Shown: piece by piece, positions 26,674 to 35,737 of the stretch
Layout of the letters: the number at the start of each line of letters is the position of its first letter
Position numbering within the stretch: position 1 is the stretch's first letter
DNA from: Saprospiraceae bacterium
GTDB lineage: Bacteria; Bacteroidota; Bacteroidia; Chitinophagales; Saprospiraceae
DNA: 64,000 bases
Assembly (NCBI GenBank): GCA_022844565.1
Contig: JALHLK010000010.1
Location: forward strand, 1 to 64,000
Reading direction: 5' to 3'
Notes under the pieces: generated by a model
Told to the model about the DNA's origin: nothing
The model's input: only the letters and a program-made list of their open reading frames with translations
Databases searched by the model: none
Program-made: the position numbers and the translations under genes

Positions 26674-27933
26674 CTATTTTGCCATAATCGCTTTAGCATA
26701 GTTTTCCCAACTCATGTCTTTTGCACTTTCTACTACATTACTCCGATTGATAGGATTTTGTAAGAATTTTAACATTACGTTTGTCATCGAATCAATATCA
26801 TCAGGTTCTGCTAGGTATCCATTAAAACCGTCCTTTATCGTTTCTGGAAAATGACCTACCCTTGTTGCTAGGATGGGTAGTTTAAAATTGTAATTTAATG
26901 ACTCTACACCAGAAGGAGTTGCGTATTCATAAAAAAGTACACCACAATCGGCTACTTGAAAATATTTGTGAACATCTTCATTTGGTACATATTCATTGAC
27001 TATCATAACTTTATCTGTTATCCCTAAATCATCGACCAATTGAAGTGGGTTGTAATCTTTTTCGTTATCTTGTTTTTTTAAAAATACTTTTTTGGCAACC
27101 CCGAAAAGTATGTTTTTAACTTTGGTAGAGAATTTACTATTATCTAAGGTGTTCCAAAAAGATTCCCCACATATAAGAAAGGAAACATCATCTTTCTGAA
27201 GGCTCAATTGATGAAATGCTTTGATGGCATTATGCAACCCTTTATACTTTCGGATAAAGCCAAAATAGAAAAATACTGTTTTGTTTAAACTGTTTTCCCT
27301 TTTATATTTTTCTACATCAAAATTTGGATCAGGTTTAAATAAATCGTAGACTGGATGGTACAATTTTATTACATTGGTAGAATTGGATATTCTTTCACCC
27401 TTTTCAGAAACACTAAATTCTTTTTTAGGAAAAACCTCTTTTAGCTCGTCGACAGTTTTATAAGCATGTGCTATAAAGGTGTCTGCATATTTTAAAGCGC
27501 ATTTCGTAAGAAATTTATCTAGGCCACTATGTTCCTTTTGTATTACAAAGTGTAAGTCAAAAATGACCTCTATATCTTGATGTTTTTGTAATTTTTTGGC
27601 TATAGAAGCCAATGGCAGACCTTGCAATGCTATAGACCATTGAAAGATAACTTTATCTGGTTTGAGCGACACAATGTATCGATATGTCTCGTTCCAAGTC
27701 AATGGATTATTGTAATTTGTAATATATTGTACTTTGATATTTGTGCCTGCAAGTAGGTCTGTTTTACTCGTTTTATCTTTAAAATCACGAGGAATGATGG
27801 CAGGATATTGTTGTGTCCAAGATACAATATGTGATTCTACTCCAGCTTTATCAAAAGCTTTGGCCAATGAAGTGTTATAATTAGAAATTCCTCCTTTAAA
27901 AACGGGACCAGGACCAAAGCAAACTATTCTCAT
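26674..27933 (-). CDS. Family 4-type glycosyltransferase
   Basis: The 419-residue cytosolic protein opens with RIVCFGPGPVFKGGISNYN, the N-terminal Gly-rich loop of GT-B enzymes. The donor-binding half has FYFGFIRKYKGLHNAIKAF, VPNEDVHKYFQVADCGVLF and PSGVESLNYNFKLPILATR with a GHFPETI segment, typical of GT4. It would transfer a sugar from a nucleotide donor to a glycan or lipid. The gene is 30 bases downstream of the epimerase gene on the same strand, so the two are probably an operon that builds and attaches one sugar. Confidence 0.88.
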   Translation of the reverse strand: MRIVCFGPGPVFKGGISNYNTSLAKAFDKAGVESHIVSWTQQYPAIIPRDFKDKTSKTDLLAGTNIKVQYITNYNNPLTWNETYRYIVSLKPDKVIFQWSIALQGLPLASIAKKLQKHQDIEVIFDLHFVIQKEHSGLDKFLTKCALKYADTFIAHAYKTVDELKEVFPKKEFSVSEKGERISNSTNVIKLYHPVYDLFKPDPNFDVEKYKRENSLNKTVFFYFGFIRKYKGLHNAIKAFHQLSLQKDDVSFLICGESFWNTLDNSKFSTKVKNILFGVAKKVFLKKQDNEKDYNPLQLVDDLGITDKVMIVNEYVPNEDVHKYFQVADCGVLFYEYATPSGVESLNYNFKLPILATRVGHFPETIKDGFNGYLAEPDDIDSMTNVMLKFLQNPINRSNVVESAKDMSWENYAKAIMAK

Positions 27934-27963
27934 TGATTGTAGCTTTTTTAATTATTTTTGATA

Positions 27964-29010
27964 TTATTTGTCTGAATATTTCTCTACAGCAGCATCATAA
28001 ACCCTTTTCATACCATCTCGAATAGAAATTTTAGGCTCCCATCCAATGTTTTCTTTTACCCAAGACATATCCGAGTATCTTGAGTGAACACCTACAGGCT
28101 TATCCAGTAGTTGCTTGATTGGTGGATTGTAACCAGCAAACTCTGTGAAGAGTTTTATCAAATCATTAAAAGAGGTCAAAATACCTTGGCCTATATTGAT
28201 GGCTGTACCATCACCAACTTTATCCATCGCCATCAAAGTACAATCCAATACATCGTCGATATGAACAAAATCCCTACCTTGATTACCCGTACCCCATACT
28301 TCAAATGGATCTTCTTTTAAAGCAGCTCTTCTTGCGATTGCAGGAGTAGGGTAGGTAAGGTCTTGATCTTCCCCATACCCTGAGAATGGTCGTATACAAG
28401 TAATATGAATTCCATAATGTGAGGCCGCTATTTTGGCTAGAAACTCCCCTGTAAGCTTAGTCCATCCATACGTCATATCAGGCTGCCCCATATCATTGAA
28501 GTCTATATCACTTTCTTTTAAAGCAATGGCACCTCCTTCAGTTTGTAAATTGATAGGATAAGCAGCACTCGAACTAGGGTATAAGACGCGCTCTGGTTTT
28601 TGTCGTGTTATCCAGTAGAAAAATTCTGCATCAATGGACAGATCTCTCGCTACTAAAAGTGGGTCTCCATCGATTTTCGCTCTGCCGCCTACAATGGCTG
28701 CAAAATGAAATACGTCAGCAAAATTTTCTATTTCTAAGCCATATTTGATCTTTATATAGTTGCCATCATTTGCCATCTGCATCACCCATTCTCTAAAGTC
28801 GCCTTGAATGAAGATTAACCTTCTATCATCTCCATAAAACTGCACTCCATTTTTTTCATCCTTTAGTGGTTGCTCTAACCATGTTGTTGGATGTGTACCC
28901 ACTGACAAATCATCTATGAACAATATATGATCTTGTGTAGTATTAAATAGACGTTTTACCATATTTCTCCCTACAAATCCACAACCTCCAGATACTAAAT
29001 GTGTCTTCAT
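27964..29010 (-). CDS. NAD-dependent sugar-nucleotide epimerase/dehydratase (extended SDR)
   Basis: A 348-residue extended short-chain dehydrogenase. The Rossmann motif is GGCGFVGRNMVKRLF (8-22), with FIDDLS as the acidic cofactor-binding strand. The catalytic YGWTKLTGE (YxxxK) is preceded by YPSSSAAYP, and RPFSGYGEDQDLTYPTPAI with GRDFVHIDDVLDCT follows. The pattern resembles GDP-mannose or UDP-hexose epimerases, but the exact sugar is not clear. It is divergent from gmhA, sharing a 130-base promoter region, and is followed by the glycosyltransferase. A heptose or surface-polysaccharide role is inferred from these neighbours. Confidence 0.88.
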   Translation of the reverse strand: MKTHLVSGGCGFVGRNMVKRLFNTTQDHILFIDDLSVGTHPTTWLEQPLKDEKNGVQFYGDDRRLIFIQGDFREWVMQMANDGNYIKIKYGLEIENFADVFHFAAIVGGRAKIDGDPLLVARDLSIDAEFFYWITRQKPERVLYPSSSAAYPINLQTEGGAIALKESDIDFNDMGQPDMTYGWTKLTGEFLAKIAASHYGIHITCIRPFSGYGEDQDLTYPTPAIARRAALKEDPFEVWGTGNQGRDFVHIDDVLDCTLMAMDKVGDGTAINIGQGILTSFNDLIKLFTEFAGYNPPIKQLLDKPVGVHSRYSDMSWVKENIGWEPKISIRDGMKRVYDAAVEKYSDK

Positions 29011-29033
29011 TTATTTTATATATTAATTTATTG

Positions 29034-29041
29034 CAAATGTA
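29034..29041 (-). promoter_or_regulatory. Putative -7 element of the epimerase gene
   Basis: On the minus strand this reads TACATTTG, matching TAnnTTTG, 24 bases before the ATG. No clear -33 element is seen. Confidence 0.45.
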
Positions 29042-29114
29042 AATAAAATTAAAGATTTGTTTAATATGTTATCCTGTATTTCTAAATTATAAAGGTATTT
29101 TTCGTTTTTTAGGT

Positions 29115-29122
29115 TACTTTTG
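29115..29122 (+). promoter_or_regulatory. Putative -7 element of gmhA
   Basis: TACTTTTG fits TAnnTTTG and lies 18 bases before the ATG, implying a very short leader. Confidence 0.45.
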
Positions 29123-29140
29123 TATTTATAATTTCTATCA

Positions 29141-29710
29141 ATGAGGATAAGTTCCATTTTTAAAGATGCCTGTACTGTCATAGAATTGATGAACGAGGAT
29201 CTCTTCTTACAAAGTCAGATCAACCATGCTGTAGATTTGATAGTAGAATCGTTGGGAAATGGAGGAAAAATTCTTTTTTGTGGTAACGGTGGAAGTGCCG
29301 CCGATGTACAACATTTGGCAGCTGAGTTGACAGGTAGGTTTTATAAAAATCGTAAAGCATTACACGCTGAAGTATTGCATATGAATCCTTCATACTTAAC
29401 TGCAGTTTCAAATGATTATTCCTTTGAAGTCGTATATGAAAGACTTATAGAAGGGATTGGTCAATCAAAAGATATCCTTTTTGCACTCACTACTTCTGGA
29501 AATTCAACTAATATTATCAATGCAGTTCATAAAGCTAATGAAATTGGGATGCATACTATTGTCCTTACAGGAATGAGTGGTGGAGGAATAGGGTCAATTG
29601 GGAAATTAGTAATTAAAGTGCCATCACAGGATGTACCAAGGGTTCAAGAGGCCCATATTTTGTTGGGCCATATTATATGTATGTTTGTCGAGGAGAAGAT
29701 TTTTCAATAA
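29141..29710 (+). CDS. gmhA: Sedoheptulose-7-phosphate isomerase (GmhA-like, SIS domain)
   Basis: This 189-residue SIS-domain isomerase would convert sedoheptulose 7-phosphate to heptose 7-phosphate, the first step of ADP- or GDP-heptose synthesis for lipopolysaccharide core or surface glycans. Key motifs are ILFCGNGGSAADVQHLAAE with ELTGRF (the Glu of the active site), LTTSGNSTNII, and PRVQEAHILLGHII, whose His matches the GmhA catalytic His. Length equals the family norm. It is divergent from the sugar epimerase and 28 bases upstream of the DinB-fold gene. Later heptose genes (hddA, hldE, gmhB) are not in the window. Confidence 0.88.
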   Translation: MRISSIFKDACTVIELMNEDLFLQSQINHAVDLIVESLGNGGKILFCGNGGSAADVQHLAAELTGRFYKNRKALHAEVLHMNPSYLTAVSNDYSFEVVYERLIEGIGQSKDILFALTTSGNSTNIINAVHKANEIGMHTIVLTGMSGGGIGSIGKLVIKVPSQDVPRVQEAHILLGHIICMFVEEKIFQ

Positions 29711-29738
29711 TTATTACTAACTATAAAATCAGGCAAGA

Positions 29739-30212
29739 ATGGATCACAAAGCAGCTATTAAACTTCTTAAACAAATAAGAGAAGTAAGTTCTAAATATTA
29801 TATTGATAAACTTCCTTGGGATTCATTAACCAAAATTCCAAATGGATATAGTAATAATATCATCTGGAACATCGGACATATGATTAGCGTCAGTTACAGC
29901 CTAAACTTTACGATCGCTGGACTTCCACTTCCTACAGAACTAGAAATGGTCAAAAAATTTAGAAAAGGAACATTTCCAGCTGAATACGGTGAAATTGACA
30001 TCAAATGGATAAAGGATAATATTCTTAAATCAGTCGAATTGATAGATGAAGCTTGGGATAAAGACCTGATAAAAGAAATTGTTAATCCTATCCAAACTGA
30101 TTTGGGCAATATAGTTGAAAGTCCTTCTGATGCTTTAGCAATGACACTAGTACATGACATGTTGCATTTCGAACGAATTAGACTGTTTAAGGTGCTTACA
30201 AAGCCAAATTGA
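29739..30212 (+). CDS. DinB-fold protein
   Basis: The 157-residue protein has the four-helix DinB/YfiT layout. Helix 1 is followed by WNIGHMISVSYSL (about 45-57), and a later helix has LVHDMLHFERIRLF (about 137-150), giving three histidines placed as in metal-binding DinB proteins. Members act as metal-dependent thiol transferases or remain unassigned. It follows gmhA by 28 bases and may be co-transcribed with it, but no heptose link is known for the family. No signal peptide, so cytosolic. Confidence 0.78.
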   Translation: MDHKAAIKLLKQIREVSSKYYIDKLPWDSLTKIPNGYSNNIIWNIGHMISVSYSLNFTIAGLPLPTELEMVKKFRKGTFPAEYGEIDIKWIKDNILKSVELIDEAWDKDLIKEIVNPIQTDLGNIVESPSDALAMTLVHDMLHFERIRLFKVLTKPN

Positions 30213-30267
30213 CGAATTTTATTTATTGATCGATAGTGAAGTTTTACGTTTATGGCTTAAAGAAATG

Positions 30268-30342
30268 TGAGGAATACTGGGCTCGAACCAGTGACCTCTA
30301 CCCTGTCAAGGTAGCGCTCTGAACCAACTGAGCTAATCCCCC
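30268..30342 (-). tRNA. tRNA-Val (anticodon GAC)
   Basis: Read on the minus strand, a full cloverleaf is seen. The 7-bp acceptor stem (with two G-U pairs) closes GGGGGAT onto ATTCCTC. The D arm is GCTC/GAGC, the anticodon loop is TTGACAG (anticodon GAC), and the T arm carries GGTTCGAACCC. The discriminator base is A at 30268, and CCA is not encoded. It starts only five bases after the stop of the upstream lipoprotein gene on the same strand, so it is likely processed from that transcript. Confidence 0.93.
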
Positions 30343-30347
30343 AAAAA

Positions 30348-30809
30348 TTATTTTTCGTATCTTTTTAACGAACCTAAAAATGGTGTAACCTCCATATACC
30401 CTTTTATCACTTCTACTGGTTTTTTATTTTCATCTAGTATTACATAAGAAGGGTAGGAGAGCTCCGTGTTCAATAATTCCATGGCTAACATGTTGATTCC
30501 ATTTCTACCTGAATTGACCCAAGTATATGTTTTACCGTTAAAAATTGCATTTTCTCTTTGCTCTGCATCAAATTTAATGTTGTGAAAGTTCTTATTCATA
30601 AAATCGATGACTTCTTTTTTACTAAAAGTCTCTCTATCCATCACTTTGCACCATCCACACCATTCTGTATATACATCTACAAAATAATATTTTTTGTCTG
30701 CATTTTTCTCACTTTCTGCATCCTTTATATTCAACCAAACAACTTCTTCGGGTGCTTTTTTACAGCCGATAATAAAAAGTATACTTACAACCAATGTCAA
30801 ATACCTCAT
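30348..30809 (-). CDS. Thioredoxin-fold lipoprotein
   Basis: The 153-residue protein has a lipoprotein signal (LTLVVSILFIIGC, lipid Cys at 16). A thioredoxin-like domain follows with YFVDVYTEWCGWCKVMD, giving a WCGWC active site, and LSYPSYVILDEN with a cis-Pro. It resembles the DUF255/thioredoxin_7 type. It would sit on the periplasmic side of a membrane and handle disulfides. It lies 45 bases after dnaA and 5 bases before tRNA-Val on the same strand, a dnaA-lipoprotein-tRNA unit. Partner proteins are not seen. Confidence 0.82.
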   Translation of the reverse strand: MRYLTLVVSILFIIGCKKAPEEVVWLNIKDAESEKNADKKYYFVDVYTEWCGWCKVMDRETFSKKEVIDFMNKNFHNIKFDAEQRENAIFNGKTYTWVNSGRNGINMLAMELLNTELSYPSYVILDENKKPVEVIKGYMEVTPFLGSLKRYEK

Positions 30810-30854
30810 TTAATCAAATTTTATGCAAAAATAATAATTTGTACAAAAAACATA

Positions 30855-32240
30855 CTATGAAGTTAGACTTAATTGTACTTTCTTTTCTAATTGTTGTACA
30901 GTCTCTTTAAAAAGCGTATCGGTATCCATTAAATCTTGGACGGCCTTTATACTATAAATAACAGTACTGTGGTCTTTCCCCCCAAAGTTTGAGCCTATAG
31001 ATTTTAAAGAGCTTGTAGTAAAACTTTTAGCTAAATACATAGATAACTGTCGTGCTATAACAATTTGTCTTTTTCTTGTTGTTCCGTGCAATTTTTCTAT
31101 TGGTAGTTCAAAATGTTCTGCTACTAATTTTTTAATGTTTTCTACCGAAATTTCTTTAGAATCTGTACTGACAAACTGTTCGACAACTTCTCTTATTAGG
31201 TCTAGGTTTATAATTGTTTTATTAAGTGACGCTCTAGCGACCAATGAAATTAATACACCTTCTAATTCTCTAACATTATTTTTTACATGATGGCATATGT
31301 ATTCTACCAATTCTTCCGAAAGATTAACCCGCTCTTGGATCATTTTGGTTTTTAAAATATTTAGTCTCGTGTCGTACTCAGGTGAATTAAGGTCTGCACT
31401 TAAGCCCCACTTAAAACGTGATATCAGTCTTTTTTCAACATCTTGCAAATCTTTTGGTGGTCTATCAGAAGTCAAAATGATTTGTTTCCTGTTTTGATGA
31501 AGCTGATTGAATATGTTAAAGAATATTTCTTGAGTTTTAGGTCTATTCGCTAAAAACTGGATGTCATCAATGATCAGTACATCTATCATTTGATAAAAAG
31601 TCATAAAATCATTGATTGCATTGGATTTTATAGCGTTGATTACTTGATTGGTAAATTGTTCTGTTGTGACGTATAAAACCTGTTTATTTGGAAACTTAGT
31701 GATTATTTCATTACCAATAGCGTGAGATAAATGCGTTTTACCAAGTCCCGTATCACCAAAAATAAATAACGGGTTAAAAGAAGTTATCCCAGGTTTCATT
31801 GATATCTCTAAACCTGCCGATCTAGCCAACTTATTACAATCTCCTTCAATGAAATTTTCAAATGTATATTTATTGTTTAGTTGCGATTCTACTTTGATTT
31901 TCTTTATCCCAGGGATAACAAACGGATTTGTTATTTCATCATTATCATTAGGCTTTTGTTCGTTTACACCACCTATTTTTCTGTGGTTATCCATTAATAT
32001 TTGGTACTCTAGACTCCCTTTTTCACCCATTACTTTTTGAACAGCTAGTCTAAGAAGGTCAATATAATTTTCTTCGATCCACTCATAAAAAAATTTATTA
32101 GGTACCTGTATTGTAAGAATATTGTCTTCATATTTTACAGGTTTAATGGGTTCAAACCAAGTTTTAAAGCTTTGTGGATTAACATTCTTTTGGATTATTT
32201 CCACACACTCATTCCAAATTGTTGACTCGCTTTTGTTCAT
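30855..32240 (-). CDS. dnaA: Chromosomal replication initiator DnaA
   Basis: A 461-residue DnaA of normal length. Domain I (about 1-85) begins with IWNECVEIIQKNVNPQSFK. A short acidic linker is domain II (about 90-115). The AAA+ domain III has Walker A GDTGLGKTH (162-170) and Walker B LIIDDIQFL. Domain IV carries the DnaA signature with GGKDHSTVIYSIKAV (about 427-441). It opens the replication origin and regulates transcription. The upstream 600 bases were checked by eye for DnaA boxes and none was convincing, so the origin may be elsewhere. It heads the unit dnaA, thioredoxin-fold lipoprotein, tRNA-Val. Confidence 0.96.
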   Translation of the reverse strand: MNKSESTIWNECVEIIQKNVNPQSFKTWFEPIKPVKYEDNILTIQVPNKFFYEWIEENYIDLLRLAVQKVMGEKGSLEYQILMDNHRKIGGVNEQKPNDNDEITNPFVIPGIKKIKVESQLNNKYTFENFIEGDCNKLARSAGLEISMKPGITSFNPLFIFGDTGLGKTHLSHAIGNEIITKFPNKQVLYVTTEQFTNQVINAIKSNAINDFMTFYQMIDVLIIDDIQFLANRPKTQEIFFNIFNQLHQNRKQIILTSDRPPKDLQDVEKRLISRFKWGLSADLNSPEYDTRLNILKTKMIQERVNLSEELVEYICHHVKNNVRELEGVLISLVARASLNKTIINLDLIREVVEQFVSTDSKEISVENIKKLVAEHFELPIEKLHGTTRKRQIVIARQLSMYLAKSFTTSSLKSIGSNFGGKDHSTVIYSIKAVQDLMDTDTLFKETVQQLEKKVQLSLTS

Positions 32241-32556
32241 AGGAAAATATAAAATCTCAATTGTGACAATTTTAAGTTATTACTTACATTTCTAGAGGAT
32301 TTAACCTTCAAAAGAAGCAAGCCCACAAAGTTGACAATAAAATTCCAAAACAAAAAACTTTTAACTAAAAATATTTTTTACTATGTTAATACGATATCTC
32401 ATTGATTATCAGATATATTTAAAAAATTATTTATATGTTCAAATCGCATTTTATCGGATAATAAGCACTAAATCAAGTAGGTTATCTATTGCATTTTTTG
32501 TAAGGTGTTGAGATATAAAAACATAAAATTTAACTAAAAATCGGGCTAGAATTCTA
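32241..32556. other. AT-rich spacer upstream of dnaA
   Basis: About 316 bases, very AT-rich. It contains the imperfect palindrome TTATCGGATAA near 32452-32462, but no repeated TTATnCACA-type DnaA boxes. It probably holds the dnaA promoter. No gene is seen. Confidence 0.4.
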
Positions 32557-32818
32557 CTATTCTTTTGGTTCTATAAGTGTACTTTTTATTTCATCAAAGA
32601 ATCTATCTATCTTGCCCTTGTCTACCTATACACAAATCTCCTCATTATTTAAAATAGTAAGTTTAAAGAGATACATTGAATTTTAACGATTTTTTTGTAT
32701 CGGACCTTTGGGGGGTGATATAGTTATAACTGAATGGTGTCTTTTCTGAAAATTTATAAACCGCACTTTTATCTTCAAATGTAATTGCCCTAAATCCAAC
32801 TTCTTTTCCAAATGCTAT
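32557..32818 (-). pseudogene. Decayed 3' remnant of an unknown gene
   Basis: On the minus strand, from 32818 to the TAA at 32663-32665, about 50 codons read like protein (GKEVGFRAITFEDKSAVYKF, then SEKTPFSYNYITPQR, then KKSLKFNVSL). They have no start codon. In the next frame the coding look continues: FKLTILNNEEICV, one stop, then VDKGKIDRFFDEIKSTLIEP to the stop at 32557-32559. One frameshift and one stop codon thus break the frame, and the 5' part is missing because the aminotransferase gene ends 24 bases away. I do not recognise the family. Confidence 0.45.
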
Positions 32819-32841
32819 TCAGGGTTCTTTTTAGAACTCCC

Positions 32842-34326
32842 CTAGATTAGATTATTAAACCACTCATGTATCTCTTTTGAGTTATTTATCTCATTTTTAT
32901 GATAAAATTCATTCTTCTTGACATTGTAAGTGTAGTCAACAATATACTTTTCATGGTGATTGGCCACATCTTCTATTGCATCCATAATCAATTTTATTTC
33001 ATCATTGGTCATTGTAGGGTGTACAGAGAGTCGTATCCACCCGGGTTTTTGACTTAGATCACCTTCAACTATCTTTTGCCTTATATCATGAGATGTGTTA
33101 ATAGAAATTTCAAATAGATAGTGACCGTACGTGCCTGCGCATGAGCACCCACCCCTCACTTGTACGCCATGTAAGTCATTCAAAAGTTTTACTACAAGAT
33201 TGAAGTGTGCATTTTCAATAAAAAAGCTAAAAACACCTAATCTATCTTCCACATCCTTCGCGAAAACATGGATGTTGCTAATTGCTTTAAACCTAGTAAA
33301 AACATATGTATTCAGCTCATGCTCTCTATCTAAAATGTTTTTAATACCCATTTCTTCTTTTAATTTTATACATTGGGCAGTGCGTATAGTCTGTAGAAAA
33401 GGTGGTGTTCCTCCATCTTCGCGATCTTCGATAGAGTCATGATATACAGATTCACCCCATGGGTTTGTATAATCTACTGTCCCTCCACCGGGGTCATCAG
33501 GTATTCGATTCTTGTACAATTTCTCATTAAAAATTAATACTCCAGGTGATCCAGGACCCCCTAAAAATTTATGAGGACTAAAGAAAATGGCATCTAAATC
33601 ACCTCCAATATATTCATTTGGGTGCATATCTATGGTTATATAAGGTGCACTGCAAGCAAAATCGACAAAACAATATCCACCTTCGTCATGAATAAGTTGT
33701 GCTATTTCGTGATATGGGGTTTTAATCCCTGTAACATTTGAGCATGAGGTGATTGCTGCTATCTTCATTTGCCTGTGGGCATATTTCTCCAACAACTTTT
33801 TAAAGCCTTCGATATCTACTAAACCTTCTTCAGTTGGAGGAATAATTTCAACATCTGCTAATGTTTCATTCCAGCTCGTTTGATTGGAATGATGTTCCAT
33901 ATGAGTAATAAAAACAATAGGTCTTTCTTCTTCAGTTAGTTTTACATAATTGGTGTACTTTTCATGAATTTTAAGGCCAAGTATACGCTGAAACTTATTG
34001 ACCACTCCAGTCATGCCTGATGATGCACAAATCAATACATCATTTTCTTTGGCATTTACATGATCTTTGATAATTTGCCTAGCCATTTTATAGGCATTCG
34101 TCATGGAAGTCCCTGTATAATTAGTCTCTGTGTGGGTATTGGCTACAAGTGGATTAATTTTTTCAGAAAACAATTGTTCTATTGGTTGATACATCCTACC
34201 ACTTGCGATCCAGTCAGCATAAATTATTTCCTTTTCACCATATGGAGAATTAAATTTTTTATTTCTTCCAACAATACCATCTCTGTATTTTTGAAAATAA
34301 CTTTCTAAATTTGAATTATTTTTCAT
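32842..34326 (-). CDS. Class V aminotransferase-fold PLP enzyme (cysteine desulfurase-like)
   Basis: This 494-residue enzyme is longer than the usual 400-residue NifS/SufS form. The PLP lysine is Lys253 in FFSPHKFLGGPGSPG. Asp222 in YCFVDFACSAP holds the pyridine nitrogen, and THMEHHSNQ and SCSNVTGIKTP are the other cofactor segments. A Cys-rich stretch GVQVRGGCSCAGTYGHYL lies near 395-410. No suf or isc genes are nearby, so a role in iron-sulfur assembly is not supported by context. Its reaction could be a desulfurase or a related lyase. It lies 15 bases downstream of glmM, probably in one transcript. Confidence 0.82.
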   Translation of the reverse strand: MKNNSNLESYFQKYRDGIVGRNKKFNSPYGEKEIIYADWIASGRMYQPIEQLFSEKINPLVANTHTETNYTGTSMTNAYKMARQIIKDHVNAKENDVLICASSGMTGVVNKFQRILGLKIHEKYTNYVKLTEEERPIVFITHMEHHSNQTSWNETLADVEIIPPTEEGLVDIEGFKKLLEKYAHRQMKIAAITSCSNVTGIKTPYHEIAQLIHDEGGYCFVDFACSAPYITIDMHPNEYIGGDLDAIFFSPHKFLGGPGSPGVLIFNEKLYKNRIPDDPGGGTVDYTNPWGESVYHDSIEDREDGGTPPFLQTIRTAQCIKLKEEMGIKNILDREHELNTYVFTRFKAISNIHVFAKDVEDRLGVFSFFIENAHFNLVVKLLNDLHGVQVRGGCSCAGTYGHYLFEISINTSHDIRQKIVEGDLSQKPGWIRLSVHPTMTNDEIKLIMDAIEDVANHHEKYIVDYTYNVKKNEFYHKNEINNSKEIHEWFNNLI

Positions 34327-34341
34327 TTTAGATTTTTTGTT

Positions 34342-35706
34342 TTAAAGTATGCAAACTTTTACTTTATTAATAAGGTCCTTCACCTCCTCTTCACTTGTTG
34401 CTTCGGCATAAATCCTAACAATTGGTTCTGTATTTGATGTTCTTAAGTGGACCCATCCATTTTCAAAATCAATTTTCAGACCATCAATGGAATTTAATTT
34501 TTCTTGAACAAAGTGATTTTTCAATTTTTCAAAAGCTGCTTGAATATCAATATTTTGAGCATCTATTTTATCTTTGATCATCACATAGTAAGGTAGTTCA
34601 GCTTTTAATTCACTCATTTTTAATTCTTTTTTAGCAAAATATGTCAAAAATATAGCTATACCAACCAGTGCATCTCTTCCATAATGTAGCTCAGGCAAAA
34701 TTACACCACCGTTTCCTTCACCTCCTATTACAGCTTCGACATCTTTCATTTTTGTTACTACATTTACCTCTCCTACCGCAGCGGGATGATATTCAAAACC
34801 ATGTTTTTTTGTAATGTCAGCTAGAGCCCTTGTAGAGGAAAGATTGGAAACCGTATTACCTCCTTTGATCGACAAGATATAGTCTGCAATGGCCACTAAA
34901 GTATATTCTTCCCCAAATAGTAGGCCGTTTTCCATCATAAATGCAAGTCTATCTACATCAGGATCTACAGCTATCCCCATATCGGCTTTAGAATTATTTA
35001 CAACTTCAGCCAACTGGGGTAAATGTTCGGCCAAGGGCTCAGGATTATGGGCAAAATGACCATTTGGGATTTCGTTAATTAAAGTATATCGCACGCCTAA
35101 CGCATCTAACAAAGGCGGAATGGATAAAGATCCAGTTGAGTTTATGCAGTCTACCACTACATGGAGGTCGCACCGCTTGATTGAATCTACTTCAACGTAA
35201 GGAAGTTGTAAAATTTGATCTATATGAATGGCAAAAGAATTTTCAAAAGTAGACTTTCGACCAATTTCATCTATTTGAGAATAAGTTATATCACCTTCGT
35301 CAATCATTTTTAGGATATTAATTCCATCTATTGCTGAAATAAACTCACCTTTATTATTTAAAAATTTTAGAGCATTCCATTGACCGGGATTATGACTAGC
35401 GGTAAAAATTATACCGCCATCAGCATTCAGATGTGTCACCATTATCTCTACTGTTGGCGTCGTAGAAAGGCCGAGGTCTATTACATCAATTCCAAGAGAA
35501 ATCAAGGTATTCACCGCAAGGTCACTAACTATCGGGCCAGAGATTCGTCCATCCCTACCTACAACTACTTTTGGTTTTGTATTTAGATTTTTGAGCCATT
35601 GTCCATAACCAGAAACGCATTCGACTATGTCTAAAGGAGTTAAGGAAGTTTTATATTGTCCCCCTATTGTACCTCTAATGCCTGATATAGATTTTATTAA
35701 AGTCAT
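34342..35706 (-). CDS. glmM: Phosphoglucosamine mutase (GlmM-like)
   Basis: The 454-residue enzyme is a phosphohexomutase. The phosphoserine loop is TASHNPG (102-108, Ser104), the metal loop is DPDVDRLAF, the sugar-binding loop is GEGNGGVI, and the phosphate-binding loop is RTSNTEPIVRIY at the C-terminus. Start RGTIGG and length fit GlmM rather than the longer ManB/Pgm forms, so glucosamine 6-phosphate to 1-phosphate for UDP-GlcNAc is the best guess; phosphomannomutase activity cannot be excluded. It has the best promoter of this strand just upstream and is followed by the aminotransferase gene after 15 bases. Confidence 0.88.
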   Translation of the reverse strand: MTLIKSISGIRGTIGGQYKTSLTPLDIVECVSGYGQWLKNLNTKPKVVVGRDGRISGPIVSDLAVNTLISLGIDVIDLGLSTTPTVEIMVTHLNADGGIIFTASHNPGQWNALKFLNNKGEFISAIDGINILKMIDEGDITYSQIDEIGRKSTFENSFAIHIDQILQLPYVEVDSIKRCDLHVVVDCINSTGSLSIPPLLDALGVRYTLINEIPNGHFAHNPEPLAEHLPQLAEVVNNSKADMGIAVDPDVDRLAFMMENGLLFGEEYTLVAIADYILSIKGGNTVSNLSSTRALADITKKHGFEYHPAAVGEVNVVTKMKDVEAVIGGEGNGGVILPELHYGRDALVGIAIFLTYFAKKELKMSELKAELPYYVMIKDKIDAQNIDIQAAFEKLKNHFVQEKLNSIDGLKIDFENGWVHLRTSNTEPIVRIYAEATSEEEVKDLINKVKVCIL

Positions 35707-35737
35707 GAATCTTTGCTTTTAGTTTTTGATCTAGGAG

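Noticed and set aside
32241-32556. Replication origin next to dnaA
   Set aside because: Only isolated weak matches to a DnaA box were seen, with no cluster and no AT-rich unwinding repeats.
32842-34326. Iron-sulfur cluster assembly locus
   Set aside because: The aminotransferase is isolated, with no sufBCD, iscU or similar genes nearby, and it is co-oriented with glmM.
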